A stretch of DNA of 64,000 nucleotides from Acidobacteriota bacterium (GCA_013289955.1 JABCYZ010000002.1:186001-250000), one strand, 5' to 3'; shown: positions 52,797 through 61,746, counted from the stretch's first letter. The notes: generated by a model not told the origin, from the sequence alone. Translations and numbers: made by a program.

Positions 52797-53915
52797 TTAG
52801 AACACACCCTTGCCGAATGTCAAGCGGATGCCGGTGGAAAGAAGCAGGTCATTCTTCTTGAATCCCAGGAGAGGATCGCTCAGGTAGCGGTCGCTGTAGG
52901 TGACTTGCCAGCTGAGCCAGTTTTTCAGCTTGGTTGCAGCAGTGGCGTCAAACTGGAAGCGGTACGTGCCCGTGTCCGAGACGTTGGGGTAGAGGCTGAA
53001 CTGTTCGGTGAGCGTGGTGCGAGCGTTGATCTTGGCGTTGAAGGTTTCTCCCAGCACGATTTCGCCGGTCTTTCGTGTCACAGCCGGCGTGGCGGGGACG
53101 GTAGCGGTGGCGGCGAGAGCGCCGAAGAAGTCCGCGTCGTAGCTGCCTCCTGCAAAAACGTCGAAGGTGGTGACCTTGGTATTTAGGACGTGATAGCCGA
53201 GGCCGCCGCCGATCACGTTTCGCAAGTCCAGGTCCTGAAACTGATCGTACTCGAAGTCGGTGAACCCGAAAACGAAGAGTCTGTCGCTTACGTTCAAGTC
53301 GCCGCGGATGCCGCCGCGAATGGCGTGAGCGGTCGTGGAGTTAAGGCCATTGACGGTGCTATCGGAGTAGATGGCGGTGGTATAGACGGAAATTTTGTCG
53401 CGATCCGTGACCCGCGCGGCTTTGCCGGACAGGTTGTAGGTCAGCGAGTCCGAGTTGCCGCGGGTGACGCTGAGGCCGGTGTCAAGCAGACCACTCCAGA
53501 AATCCGTGAGATGGGGATGGCGTAGGCGATCGATTTGATCATCGTAGGCCTTTTGCTCGGCATCGTCGCGTACGCCGACGACGGCGTCCTTAGCCGCCAC
53601 TACAGGGCCCGTATCCCTGGTGGCCACTTCAAATTTGCCGTCATTGGTCGTAACCGTTCCAACGATAGTCTGACCATCCTTCAGCGCGAGATGGAGGATT
53701 TGGGAAGAAACGATGGAAGTGACGGCCTCCCACTGAAGGGTGACGTCACCCGCAAAGTCGGTCTTGAGCAAAAGAGTTTTTGCGTCCGACTTCACGATGG
53801 TTCCGGTCAGCCGGTCGCCATTTTTAAGAGTCACCTGATCGGCTAGCGCGCCTGTGGCCGAGACGCACAAAAACACTCCTGCAATTAAGCTTCGAAGCAC
53901 TGTCATTCTCCTCAT
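52797..53915 (-). CDS. DUF481 outer-membrane beta-barrel protein
   Basis: 372 residues. A signal peptide (LRSLIAGVFLCVSATGALA) is followed by two small beta domains with the repeated pattern LKNGDRLTGTIVKSD and LKDGQTIVGTVTTND (about 26-105), then the DUF481 barrel (about 130-372) with WSGLLDTGLSVTRGNSDSLTYNLSG, GLGYHVL and a final aromatic strand ending in Phe, the usual barrel-assembly signal. ATG 53906, nine bases downstream, is an alternative start. The family is often salt-stress associated; its role is unproven. Confidence 0.88.
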   Translation of the reverse strand: MRRMTVLRSLIAGVFLCVSATGALADQVTLKNGDRLTGTIVKSDAKTLLLKTDFAGDVTLQWEAVTSIVSSQILHLALKDGQTIVGTVTTNDGKFEVATRDTGPVVAAKDAVVGVRDDAEQKAYDDQIDRLRHPHLTDFWSGLLDTGLSVTRGNSDSLTYNLSGKAARVTDRDKISVYTTAIYSDSTVNGLNSTTAHAIRGGIRGDLNVSDRLFVFGFTDFEYDQFQDLDLRNVIGGGLGYHVLNTKVTTFDVFAGGSYDADFFGALAATATVPATPAVTRKTGEIVLGETFNAKINARTTLTEQFSLYPNVSDTGTYRFQFDATAATKLKNWLSWQVTYSDRYLSDPLLGFKKNDLLLSTGIRLTFGKGVF

Positions 53916-54276
53916 TATTTAGATCCCGGTTAAATTCACGTACGCAATGCGGCTAGGCCTTCTAGGGGGGCGGCAGGCTGCTTGGTCTTGCGTAACTTCT
54001 TTTCCTCTGAAGCAGCAATATTGTAATGGAGGCGCGGGGGAAACCCAACGACATTATTGGGGTTACGCGGCGAAAGGCGGGCCCGGAGGCGAAAGCGGGG
54101 GACATCGCTTTTGGGCTTCCTGTATACTTTCTCTCGTTCCAGGGGATGGCCGTATTCGAATGGCCCTGATGACCAGCAGGGCGTCGGGTCCAATGCTAGC
54201 GTTCAGACGTCCGATAGGATCGGACCTGCACGGCTCTCGCTGAATTCACAAAAATTCATTGTAGTTGGGAGACTCG
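53916..54276. other. Divergent intergenic region (DUF481 / SAM-hydrolase homologue)
   Basis: 361 bp without a supported gene. It contains a perfect 7-bp-arm dyad at 54209-54225 and a -10-like TATACT at 54123-54128 without a matching -35. Confidence 0.5.
54209..54225. promoter_or_regulatory. Dyad upstream of SAM-hydrolase homologue
   Basis: GTCCGAT-AGG-ATCGGAC is a perfect inverted repeat with 7-bp arms, 51 bp upstream of the ATG at 54277. It could be an operator or a leader hairpin; no regulator gene is adjacent. Confidence 0.4.
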
Positions 54277-55215
54277 ATGGCATCACGCGTTCGACTTTTG
54301 GCGGTTTTGGTTTTGGCGGGCGTTCTCTCTTGCGCTGGATGCGGCAAGTCCCTGGCAGAGAGGGCCGGGGCTGGGCCGGCAGGAGCAGGGGCGCGGCCAA
54401 CGATTGTGTTTATGACTGATTTTGGGACGGCCAATGATGCCGTGGCGTTGTGCAAGGCCGTGATTTTGAAAATCGCGCCGGACGCGCGGGTGATGGATAT
54501 CACCCACCAGGTGACGCCCTTCCAGATTGAAGAAGCAGCCCGATATCTGGCCGGAGTGACGCCCTACTATCCTTCGGGGACGATTTTTCTGGTGGTGGTC
54601 GACCCGGGAGTGGGTACCTCGCGCAAAGCTGTGGTTGTGAAGTCGAAGAAGGGCCAGTATTTCGTGCTGCCAGACAATGGGTTGATTACGCCGGTGATTG
54701 AGCGCGACGGGCTGGACTCCGCGCGCGAAATCACGAACACGGATTGGATGCTGATGCCGCAAGTTTCCTCGACCTTTCATGGGCGGGATATTTTTTCGCC
54801 GGCGGCGGCGCACCTGGCAGAGGGCTGGGACTTCACCATGGCGGGGGCGGTGGTTCCGCAGTTGGTGCAGCTGACTCCGAAGGTATCCACTACCTCGGAA
54901 AACGGGATCGCGGGCGACATTATTGGACTCGATGATCCGTACGGATCGCTGATCAGCGACATACCGGGCGAGGAATTTAGAAAACTGGGTTATCAGCTGG
55001 GCGACAAGATCATCGTGCAGTTGGATAAGAAGCCCTTCAGCGTGCCGTACGTAAAGACATTCATGGATGTGAATGTGGGAGAGCCGCTCCTGTACATCGA
55101 TTCGCGGGGGAGGATGGCGCTGGCGGTGAATCAGCGAAATTTTTCGCAAGTGAACAAGATTACGCCGCCTGGGACGATTTTTATTCCGAGGAAGGGCGCG
55201 GCGATCAAGAAGTGA
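54277..55215 (+). CDS. SAM hydroxide adenosyltransferase family protein with export signal
   Basis: 312 residues from ATG 54277 (GGGAG 5 bases upstream). The DUF62 family motifs are intact: MTDFGTANDAVALCKAVI, DITHQVTPFQIEEAA, VVVDPGVGTSRKAVV, LPDNGLITPV, STFHGRDIFSPAAAHLA, and a C-terminal domain with DDPYGSLISDIP and GRMALAVNQRNF. Characterised relatives hydrolyse S-adenosylmethionine to adenosine and methionine. The N-terminus is unexpected: a hydrophobic segment ending LSCAGCGKS looks like a signal peptide, probably of a lipoprotein, placing the enzyme outside the cytoplasm. The substrate there is unclear. Confidence 0.88.
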   Translation: MASRVRLLAVLVLAGVLSCAGCGKSLAERAGAGPAGAGARPTIVFMTDFGTANDAVALCKAVILKIAPDARVMDITHQVTPFQIEEAARYLAGVTPYYPSGTIFLVVVDPGVGTSRKAVVVKSKKGQYFVLPDNGLITPVIERDGLDSAREITNTDWMLMPQVSSTFHGRDIFSPAAAHLAEGWDFTMAGAVVPQLVQLTPKVSTTSENGIAGDIIGLDDPYGSLISDIPGEEFRKLGYQLGDKIIVQLDKKPFSVPYVKTFMDVNVGEPLLYIDSRGRMALAVNQRNFSQVNKITPPGTIFIPRKGAAIKK

Positions 55216-55363
55216 AGGGGCGAATGGCCGCCGCTCGAATAAGCTGAGGCCGGCCCGGTTCAGGAAAGAACCAGGAACAGGTTGTTCAGGGACAGCCCGG
55301 CGACAGCCCATGGGTTTCCGCACAAGATCGATCCGAGTTGCGCGTCAGGTCTCGGCGTGCCGT

Positions 55364-56134
55364 TCAGAGAGCCATCCCTCCGGACACTTCGATTCTCTGA
55401 CCGTTCACCCACCGGTTTTCGTCCGACAGGAGCGCTGCGATCATCGGTCCGATATCGTCCGGCACGCCGGCGCGGCCCAGCGCGGTCATCTCGGCAACGC
55501 GCTTGTTGACCTCAGGATTGTCACGGACCATACCACCGCTGAAATCCGTCTGGATGGCGCCGGGCGCGACGACATTTGCCGTGATGCCCCTCGGTCCGAG
55601 TTCTTTGGCCAAGTACCGCGTCAGCACCTCCACCGCGCCCTTTGTCGCCCCATAAACCGAGGTGCCCGGTAGCGCAAAGCGCGCCAGTCCCGACGAAATA
55701 TTCACGATACGCCCGCCATCCTTCATTAGCGGAAGCAGCTTTTGGGTCAGGAAATACACGCCTTTGAAATGAACGTTCACGATCTCGTCGAATTGCTCTT
55801 CGGTGGTTTGCTCGAAATTCGCATGCAGCGAACCACCCGCATTGTTGACGAGATAGTCGAACCGATCCCGCCCCCAACCGTGCAGCGTCTTGCGGACATC
55901 CGCCACGAATCCGTCAAGTGCGCGAAGGTCACCGGTATTGAGCCGAAATCCAGCCGCTTTCCTTCCCGTCGCTTCGACTTCGCGGATAAGTGACTCGGCC
56001 TCTTTCTGATTCGCGCGATAAGTAAAAATGACATCGACGCCCCGCCCCGAAAGATTCACAGCGGTGTTGCGTCCGAGCCCGCGGCTTCCACCAGTGATGA
56101 CCGCGACCCTAGTTCCAGCCGTTTCGTTTGCCAT
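55364..56134 (-). CDS. SDR family oxidoreductase
   Basis: 256 residues with AAGGAG before the ATG. The classical motifs are TGGSRGLGRNTA, NNAGG, NISSGLARFALPGTSVYGATKGA with the catalytic Ser/Tyr/Lys, APGAIQTDFS and the terminal QRIEVSGGMAL. It is a FabG-like NAD(P)-dependent dehydrogenase. It lies 3' of an NAD-dependent epimerase gene (86 bp) on the same strand, and both may be under the TetR regulator at 57269. Confidence 0.93.
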   Translation of the reverse strand: MANETAGTRVAVITGGSRGLGRNTAVNLSGRGVDVIFTYRANQKEAESLIREVEATGRKAAGFRLNTGDLRALDGFVADVRKTLHGWGRDRFDYLVNNAGGSLHANFEQTTEEQFDEIVNVHFKGVYFLTQKLLPLMKDGGRIVNISSGLARFALPGTSVYGATKGAVEVLTRYLAKELGPRGITANVVAPGAIQTDFSGGMVRDNPEVNKRVAEMTALGRAGVPDDIGPMIAALLSDENRWVNGQRIEVSGGMAL

Positions 56135-56219
56135 AGGTACTCCTTTAGTTTTTGCTTCAGTTCAGAGAGTTGCGTCTTGTAGAGCATCTTGCGACATGTG
56201 TTTTCTACAGTCCACATCC

Positions 56220-57137
56220 TTAACGGCGCAGAGGAGCCGCGTGTGTGGTCTGTTCAGGTTCAAAATAGGTCCCTCGTTCAAGGTCAGCAAGAATCCCCGG
56301 CTGCTTCGCTTGCCACCCCAGCTTTTGCTCAGTTAACTTGCTTGACGCCGGGCAGTCGACACCAACGAAGTGTGCGAGCCAACCAAAGTGGGGGGCAGCT
56401 TGCTCGGGCGATTTACTGACAACCGGCACGTCGAGGCGGCGTCCGATCACTCCGGCGATGTCCCGGAAGGGCACGCCCTCATCGCCAATGGCATGGTAGC
56501 TCGCTCCTAGAGACCCCTTCTCCAGTACGAGCCTGTAAAGACGAGCAGCATCGAGCCGGTGCACGGCGGGCCAGCGGTTCAGACCGTCACCCACGTACGA
56601 GGAATCCCGCTTCTCGCGCGCGAGCTTGATAAGAGCCGGAACGAAGCCGTGATCGCCATCCCCATGGACCGATGGAGGAAGGCGCAGCACGGAGACGCGC
56701 ACCCCACGCGAGGCCATTGCTGCTGCCTGTTCCGACTTGCGGGGAAAACCCGGAATGGAGGAATCCTGTTCCGTGGCGAGCGGGCCCTGGCGCTGAAGAA
56801 GCAGGGTTCCGGAAGTGACGACCAACGGGCGGTTAGAACCCTCGAGGGCTTCTCCGAGTGTCTCAATGGCGCGTTTATCCGCCTCGGCGGCGGCCGCGTA
56901 GTTCGAGAAGTCGTGGATAAAAGCGGTGTGGATGACACTGTCCGCAGCGACCGCCCCGCTGCGCAGGCTATCGAGATCTTCGAGCGAACCGCGGTGCACA
57001 TCGGCTCCGGCAGCGGCAATGGACTCGGCACCTGCCTCCGAGCGAGCCAAGCCGAGCACCTTATGTCCCGCATCCATGAGCTCCCGAATGATCGCGGAAC
57101 CTATGAAACCTGAAGCGCCTGTGACGAATACTCGCAT
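56220..57137 (-). CDS. NAD-dependent epimerase/dehydratase (extended/atypical SDR)
   Basis: 305 residues starting at the nucleotide-binding motif [19 protein letters not shown]. It keeps the SDR fold: [44 protein letters not shown] and [22 protein letters not shown]. The YxxxK motif is not obvious, as in NmrA-like atypical members. It diverges from a TetR gene, and a pair of palindromes sits in the 131-bp gap. Regulation by that TetR protein is likely. Confidence 0.9.
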   Translation of the reverse strand: MRVFVTGASGFIGSAIIRELMDAGHKVLGLARSEAGAESIAAAGADVHRGSLEDLDSLRSGAVAADSVIHTAFIHDFSNYAAAAEADKRAIETLGEALEGSNRPLVVTSGTLLLQRQGPLATEQDSSIPGFPRKSEQAAAMASRGVRVSVLRLPPSVHGDGDHGFVPALIKLAREKRDSSYVGDGLNRWPAVHRLDAARLYRLVLEKGSLGASYHAIGDEGVPFRDIAGVIGRRLDVPVVSKSPEQAAPHFGWLAHFVGVDCPASSKLTEQKLGWQAKQPGILADLERGTYFEPEQTTHAAPLRR

Positions 57138-57209
57138 ATGTTGTTCCTCCTCAGTTGGATACTTGCCTGCCCGGGCCGGTATTGACGAACCGCCAGGACT
57201 TCGGTAAAA

Positions 57210-57253
57210 CGGAGAGTGTCTCCGAATGCTTAGATATTCGGAGGCTGTCTCCG
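57210..57253. promoter_or_regulatory. Double TetR operator candidate
   Basis: Two related palindromes: CGGAGA-GTG-TCTCCG (57210-57224, perfect) and CGGAGG-CTG-TCTCCG (57239-57253, one mismatch). Their starts are 29 bp apart. The spacer also forms a longer dyad, CTCCGAAT / ATTCGGAG. They lie between the divergent TetR and epimerase genes, 16 bp before the TetR ATG. Confidence 0.75.
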
Positions 57254-57268
57254 GTTACATTTTCCTTT

Positions 57269-57850
57269 ATGCCCAGGCCTTCTAAACGTTCGGAACGAAA
57301 GCCGCGTACGGATGCCCAACGCAACCGCGGGCGCATTTTGGAAGTGGCCAAGGCGGCATTCACCCGGTCAGGTGCAGATGCCAGCTTGGACGAAATCGCC
57401 AAACAGGCGGGTGTGGGGCCGGGGACCCTATACCGCCATTTCCCGAAGCGCGATGCCCTGATCGAGGCCGTTTATCACACTGAGGTAGAAAAGTTGGCGG
57501 CAGCGCAACGGGAACTATCCCTGAACCTGCCTCCGATCGAAGCGTTGCGGGCTTGGATGATGCTTTTCGTTGATTACATTGCCGCAAAGCAGATCATCGC
57601 CTCCGCCCTGCATAGCGTCGTCGGCGGTCCTTCAAGGCTGTACGATTCTTCCCGCGTACAGGTTAGAGGAGCGATCGATGCCCTTGTGAAGGCCGCCATG
57701 AAAAGCGGCGACATACGCAAAGATCTCGAGCCATTCGACCTGCTTCGCGCGCTGATTGGCGTCTCGAACATAGCCACCGGCCCTGAATGGCAAGAAAGCG
57801 CCAGGCGACTCGTGGACATCCTTATCAAAGGTTCGCGGCCGATCAAATAG
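57269..57850 (+). CDS. TetR/AcrR family transcriptional regulator
   Basis: 193 residues from ATG 57269 (PRPSKRSERKPRTDAQ). The frame is open upstream but covers the operator. The TetR N-terminal helix-turn-helix is typical: RGRILEVAKAAFTRSGADASLDEIAKQAGVGPGTLYRHFPKRDALIEAVYHTEVEKL. The C-terminal ligand domain has GVSNIATGPEWQESARRLVDILIKG, as in a common subgroup adjacent to SDR genes. It probably represses itself and the divergent epimerase via the double operator. Confidence 0.93.
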   Translation: MPRPSKRSERKPRTDAQRNRGRILEVAKAAFTRSGADASLDEIAKQAGVGPGTLYRHFPKRDALIEAVYHTEVEKLAAAQRELSLNLPPIEALRAWMMLFVDYIAAKQIIASALHSVVGGPSRLYDSSRVQVRGAIDALVKAAMKSGDIRKDLEPFDLLRALIGVSNIATGPEWQESARRLVDILIKGSRPIK

Positions 57851-57929
57851 CGCCCTCTGACCTAGCTCCCCTCTCGTCAGCTACTCCCTGGTCCCGGGAA
57901 AGGTCCATGGCTGGCGGCATAAATCCGGA

Positions 57930-59981
57930 TCAGGGCCTGGGGAGTTCGAGCAGCACCACATCGGAGCGCTCCTGAACCCGTTCGAGGACAACCTCACGCC
58001 CGTCGGGTGAGACGTCGAAGTCGTGAATGTCAAAGTCCGCCGCAAGGTTGGTCAACCGCCGCTCGGCTCCTGTCTCAAGGTCGATGAACCAGAGATTTTT
58101 ATGTTGAATATCTCCTCGCAAGACCACCAGTGCTCGTCCCCCGCGCACAAAAACGAGATGTCGAGCGCCCCGAGTCAGGGTCAATGTCGGCAGGGGATGC
58201 ACGAGAGCCTCGCTTGCGACGGCTTTCACGGAAAACGTAGCACCGATGTCGGGTCCTGAATAGACGACGAAGCGACCGTCGGGCGACCATGCCGGATCGA
58301 CCGAGTATTCTTTGACAAAAACAGAGGGCGAGCCTCCTCCGACGGGCACACGAAAGAGGTGCGGCACGCCGTGATCGAACGCCGCCGAAGTTATCGATTG
58401 GCCGTCGGGCGACCAAGCTGGAGCGCCTTCGAGGTCGAGCGAATCGGCCACAATCCGCGCGTTCGTGCCGTCGGCCTGCATCACGTACAAGAGCGTCTGC
58501 GCGTGTTGCCGGACCGAGAAGGCGATATGCCGTCCATCAGCGGAGATTGCCGGGCCGCCGAGAATTCGGGCTCCTGGACCGCTCCACAACTCCGTGCCAG
58601 CTCCGTTGGCGAGCTTCCAGATGCTTTCGGTCGTCCCGGCCGCCGAAACATACAGGAGACAATCTGCACCCAGTCGCGGGGAAAATCCCGTGCTGGTCGT
58701 CAGCGAGATTCGCACAGCCGCCGGCAACTCAGTGGGCGAATCACCTATCTGCAAGCGCCAGAAGGATGTTTTCGGACTGGCGACAGTGGCCACCAGACGC
58801 CGACCGTCAGCGCTGGCTGCCAGTGACGTGTACTTGTCCAGGCCCGGGGTAAGCCGGTGGGGAATGCGGCGCTCCACGTCCACACTATAAAGCCACGGCC
58901 CAGAACCGTCGGGATCGTTAGCGAGATACATCATAGTCCGCCGATCCAGCAATACCGGATAACTCACACGCTGATTTTGCGACGTGATCCGTTCGGGGGT
59001 TCCGCCGACGGGAGTGATGCGCCAGATGTCCAATTTGTCTGGCAGAAAACCTTGCACGAAGTAGAGGAATGATCCATCGGGCGCCCACAAAGGAAAGTGG
59101 CTGTGGAGCCCGGCAGGCGCGGTAAAGATGGGCAGGCTCTCCGCTCGCCGGCCGCCGGCTGATACAAAGAGCGGGTCCCCAGGTCCGGGTGTGTGGTAAG
59201 CGAGTCGCGAGCCGTCATAGGACCAGTCAAACTCCGCAACGCCTTCGAGGTACGGCTTCGGCTGCCCGCCAAGCGTCGGCACAGCCCAGATGCTGATGTC
59301 ACCACTGCTCGAACCGTCTTGCTTGCGAACCCAAAACGTGACGAAAGCGCCGTCGGGCGAGAACCCCAGGGTTCGCACCGATGGGTTGACGAGTTCCCGG
59401 ATGATTCCGTGGGTCAGGTTATGGAACTGCCCTGAACCAAGCTGCGTAACCCAGACGTCCATCGGTCCGTCCCGGTCCGACAAGAACGCCACAAAATGAC
59501 CGTCGCGTGACATCGCCGCGGCCTCTTCTATTCCTTCGAAGTCTGTGACTGTCTGAAATCGTGCGTTAACGATGGGGTTTCGCCAGAAATACTCCGTCCT
59601 CCAGAGCCACAGGCTTGCTCCAATGGCCGACGCGATCGCCACCGCCGCGAGCGTCCACAACAACCTCCATCTGTCCACAGAACTCGATTTCCCGGTGGGT
59701 GGTGGCGGCGGCGAGGAACTGGGCGAGAGAACCTCGGCTCCATTCTCTTGCGCTGCCCGAAGATTTCGGCCGCGCACCCATGCATCCAACTCGCCGCGGG
59801 AAGCGTAGACGGAACCCAGCTTGTCATGCTGGTGACGGTGGACGGGCATCCCCTCGCGCTTCTCCCAGCGCTGGACTGTGGTTGCGTCACGTTTCAGGTA
59901 TGCCGCGATTTCCTTCCATGAATCCAGCCGGTCTTCTGGTGGGATCCCAGACGGCGGCATGCCAGAAGGTGGTTCAGCCAT
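57930..59981 (-). CDS. Membrane-tethered HTH protein with TolB-like beta-propeller
   Basis: 683 residues with AGGAGAACGCG before the ATG. An N-terminal helix-turn-helix of MerR/excisionase type (about 12-70: DSWKEIAAYLKRDATTVQRWEKREGMPV) is followed by a Pro/Ser linker, one membrane helix (about 107-128, LLWTLAAVAIASAIGASLWLW) and a TolB/PD40 beta-propeller (about 140-680) with repeated SPDG motifs such as FSPDGAFV, WSPDGQSI and WSPDGRFV. The layout suggests a one-component regulator with an external sensor and cytoplasmic DNA-binding domain, a type frequent in acidobacteria. A 28-bp dyad lies in its upstream region. Confidence 0.88.
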   Translation of the reverse strand: MAEPPSGMPPSGIPPEDRLDSWKEIAAYLKRDATTVQRWEKREGMPVHRHQHDKLGSVYASRGELDAWVRGRNLRAAQENGAEVLSPSSSPPPPPTGKSSSVDRWRLLWTLAAVAIASAIGASLWLWRTEYFWRNPIVNARFQTVTDFEGIEEAAAMSRDGHFVAFLSDRDGPMDVWVTQLGSGQFHNLTHGIIRELVNPSVRTLGFSPDGAFVTFWVRKQDGSSSGDISIWAVPTLGGQPKPYLEGVAEFDWSYDGSRLAYHTPGPGDPLFVSAGGRRAESLPIFTAPAGLHSHFPLWAPDGSFLYFVQGFLPDKLDIWRITPVGGTPERITSQNQRVSYPVLLDRRTMMYLANDPDGSGPWLYSVDVERRIPHRLTPGLDKYTSLAASADGRRLVATVASPKTSFWRLQIGDSPTELPAAVRISLTTSTGFSPRLGADCLLYVSAAGTTESIWKLANGAGTELWSGPGARILGGPAISADGRHIAFSVRQHAQTLLYVMQADGTNARIVADSLDLEGAPAWSPDGQSITSAAFDHGVPHLFRVPVGGGSPSVFVKEYSVDPAWSPDGRFVVYSGPDIGATFSVKAVASEALVHPLPTLTLTRGARHLVFVRGGRALVVLRGDIQHKNLWFIDLETGAERRLTNLAADFDIHDFDVSPDGREVVLERVQERSDVVLLELPRP

Positions 59982-60283
59982 CGCGTTCTCCTAGAAGGTC
60001 CACGGCTGTGGCAAGCCGGGGGAGCCGAATTGTACCTCCGCATGCCCTGCCCCACCATGGCAAAGCACGGCATTCCACGGCAATCCGGGCAATGGCTCGA
60101 ATTCGGCCCATTGCCGTTTGACGGCACGCTTTGAACCGTTTGAATGTGTAGGCGCAACTCAAGTGCGAAATTGCCGAAGCGCCATTCTTCCGCTTGTAAC
60201 TCTCCCGCTCGCGCCCTGATTTCCCCGGGGACCCGAGGAGCTTCGGGAAATAAAGGCACAAATCTCAAATTTGGAGGTTTTTC
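59982..60283. other. Divergent intergenic region (HTH-TolB / exported protein)
   Basis: 302 bp without a supported gene, holding the upstream regions of two divergent genes. The main feature is the 28-bp dyad at 60088-60115. A TTGACG at 60118-60123 could be a -35 box for the plus-strand gene but lacks a good -10. Confidence 0.55.
60088..60115. promoter_or_regulatory. 28-bp dyad, operator candidate
   Basis: Outer arms GGCAATGG (60088-60095) and CCATTGCC (60108-60115) are perfect; the centre CGAATTCG (60098-60105) is itself a palindrome on the same axis. 24 of 28 positions are symmetric. It sits between the HTH-TolB gene and a divergent gene. Confidence 0.6.
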
Positions 60284-60961
60284 ATGAAGAAGAATGCTTT
60301 TGGGTGGGCAGTACGAATCTTTGTCATCGTGGTGTTGGCAGGTACTGCCATCGCTCAGTCCCAGGCTCCTATGCCCGACCACTTCAGCGGCATCCTCAAT
60401 GACTACACCGCCGCAACAGGTGTCGGCGGACCTTGGGAAATGCATGGCACCTGGTCGTTGAAGCTCAAAAGAGAATCCGGCAAGGCCGATTTCTCGGTGG
60501 TTATGACCATGGAGCATCCCGATTATTGGGTTCTGGCAAACCCCCCTGTCCCCACAACCCCTCCTGTCCCGACTCTTAGCCCTACCGTTGACAGTCCCGG
60601 GCTACGCAATCCTCACACTCACCATCTCACCATGACCGATGCCTTGGTCAGCTACGACACGATGAGCGTTTGTCCTGTCGACAGCCCTCCTACCACAGTG
60701 CGTTTCGTGCTCACTGGCGCGGCCGACATTACTGGCAACGGGACGGCCGCCCCTTTTCAGACAACACCTGCAGGGGTAACCACCCTGTCCCCGCTGCAGG
60801 TCTGTATCACCGGAGGGACGGAGGTCACGTATTCAAACATGACCATGACGTTCACAACAGGCGCTCCTGCAATTAAGCATTTCGGAAGCCTCCCCATCCA
60901 CGGCGTCGTTCGCCTGCCCCACAGGTCGGATGATCATGATCACGACGGAGATAGACGCTAA
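60284..60961 (+). CDS. Exported protein of unknown function
   Basis: 225 residues with GGAGG before the ATG. A signal peptide (AVRIFVIVVLAGTAIAQS) is followed by a region with DHFSGILNDYTAATGVGGPWEMHGTWSLKLKRESG, a proline-rich stretch (residues about 86-105), histidines in NPHTHHLTMTD, two cysteines (SVCPVD, LQVCITGG) that may form a disulfide, and a His/Asp-rich tail (HRSDDHDHDGDRR) that may bind metal. I do not recognise the family. It diverges from the HTH-TolB regulator across a strong dyad, so it may be a regulatory target. Confidence 0.75.
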   Translation: MKKNAFGWAVRIFVIVVLAGTAIAQSQAPMPDHFSGILNDYTAATGVGGPWEMHGTWSLKLKRESGKADFSVVMTMEHPDYWVLANPPVPTTPPVPTLSPTVDSPGLRNPHTHHLTMTDALVSYDTMSVCPVDSPPTTVRFVLTGAADITGNGTAAPFQTTPAGVTTLSPLQVCITGGTEVTYSNMTMTFTTGAPAIKHFGSLPIHGVVRLPHRSDDHDHDGDRR

Positions 60962-61146
60962 GCATCTCAGGCCTCTGGTAGGTATCGTCGAGAGGTCGAA
61001 GCCATTTGGCTCGGGATACGCGACAGTCGTATCCGTCACAGCAAAAGAGGCGGGCACGGGCTAAGGGAGCCGTGTCCGTCCACGCCTGCAAAACTCCTTG
61101 AGTTGCGCCATGGAATAGGGTGCTCTAACCTTGGTCTGGAGCAACC

Positions 61147-61746
61147 ATGACGGATCAACTCTCGTTTGACCCCGCCCGGACGGCTGTTTTGAGCATGGAT
61201 AATCAGGCCGGGATCGTTAGGAGTTACGCGAAAGAGCAAGAGGCCCTCGTGGCGCGGGGTGCAAGCGTACTCGAGCGGGCTCGCAGCCTGGGGATGTGCG
61301 TGATTCATATTCAGGTGGGGTTCCGTCCGGGAATGCCGGAAGTGAGTGCGCGCAACCTCTTATTCAGCGGCATCAAGAATTCCAGCAGGCATCAGAAGTT
61401 GTTCGAAGGGGAGTCCGCGGCGATTCATCCTGGCTTCGGGCCACAGAAGGACGACATTTTCATCACCAAGCACCGGGTTAGCGCGTTCCGGGGAACGGAC
61501 CTCGAGCTGATCCTGCACGCCAAGGAGATCGCTACGCTTGTACTATTCGGAATTGCGACTAGCGGTGTAGTGCTTTCGACCTTGCTTGAGGCTTCGGATC
61601 GGGACTACCGGCTCGTGGTGATTAGAGATTGTTGCGTGGATCGCGACGCGGAACTGCATAGCAATCTCATTGACAAGGTTTTCTCGCAGAGGGCCACCGT
61701 ACTTTCCGCCAGTGAATTTCTCGCCGCCGCAAGCTGGAAACCCTGA
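61147..61746 (+). CDS. Isochorismatase-fold protein lacking the catalytic cysteine
   Basis: 199 residues with GGAG before the ATG. The isochorismatase/cysteine-hydrolase fold is clear: TAVLSMDNQAGIV with Asp18, ITKHRVSAFRGTDLE with Lys108, and LVLFGIATSGVVLSTLLEASDRDY. In active amidohydrolases the last motif carries the nucleophilic Cys; here that position is Val141. I recall homologues with the same TSGVV motif, so this is probably a stable subgroup rather than a sequencing error. It may use another chemistry, as true isochorismatases do, or only bind ligand. Confidence 0.88.
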   Translation: MTDQLSFDPARTAVLSMDNQAGIVRSYAKEQEALVARGASVLERARSLGMCVIHIQVGFRPGMPEVSARNLLFSGIKNSSRHQKLFEGESAAIHPGFGPQKDDIFITKHRVSAFRGTDLELILHAKEIATLVLFGIATSGVVLSTLLEASDRDYRLVVIRDCCVDRDAELHSNLIDKVFSQRATVLSASEFLAAASWKP

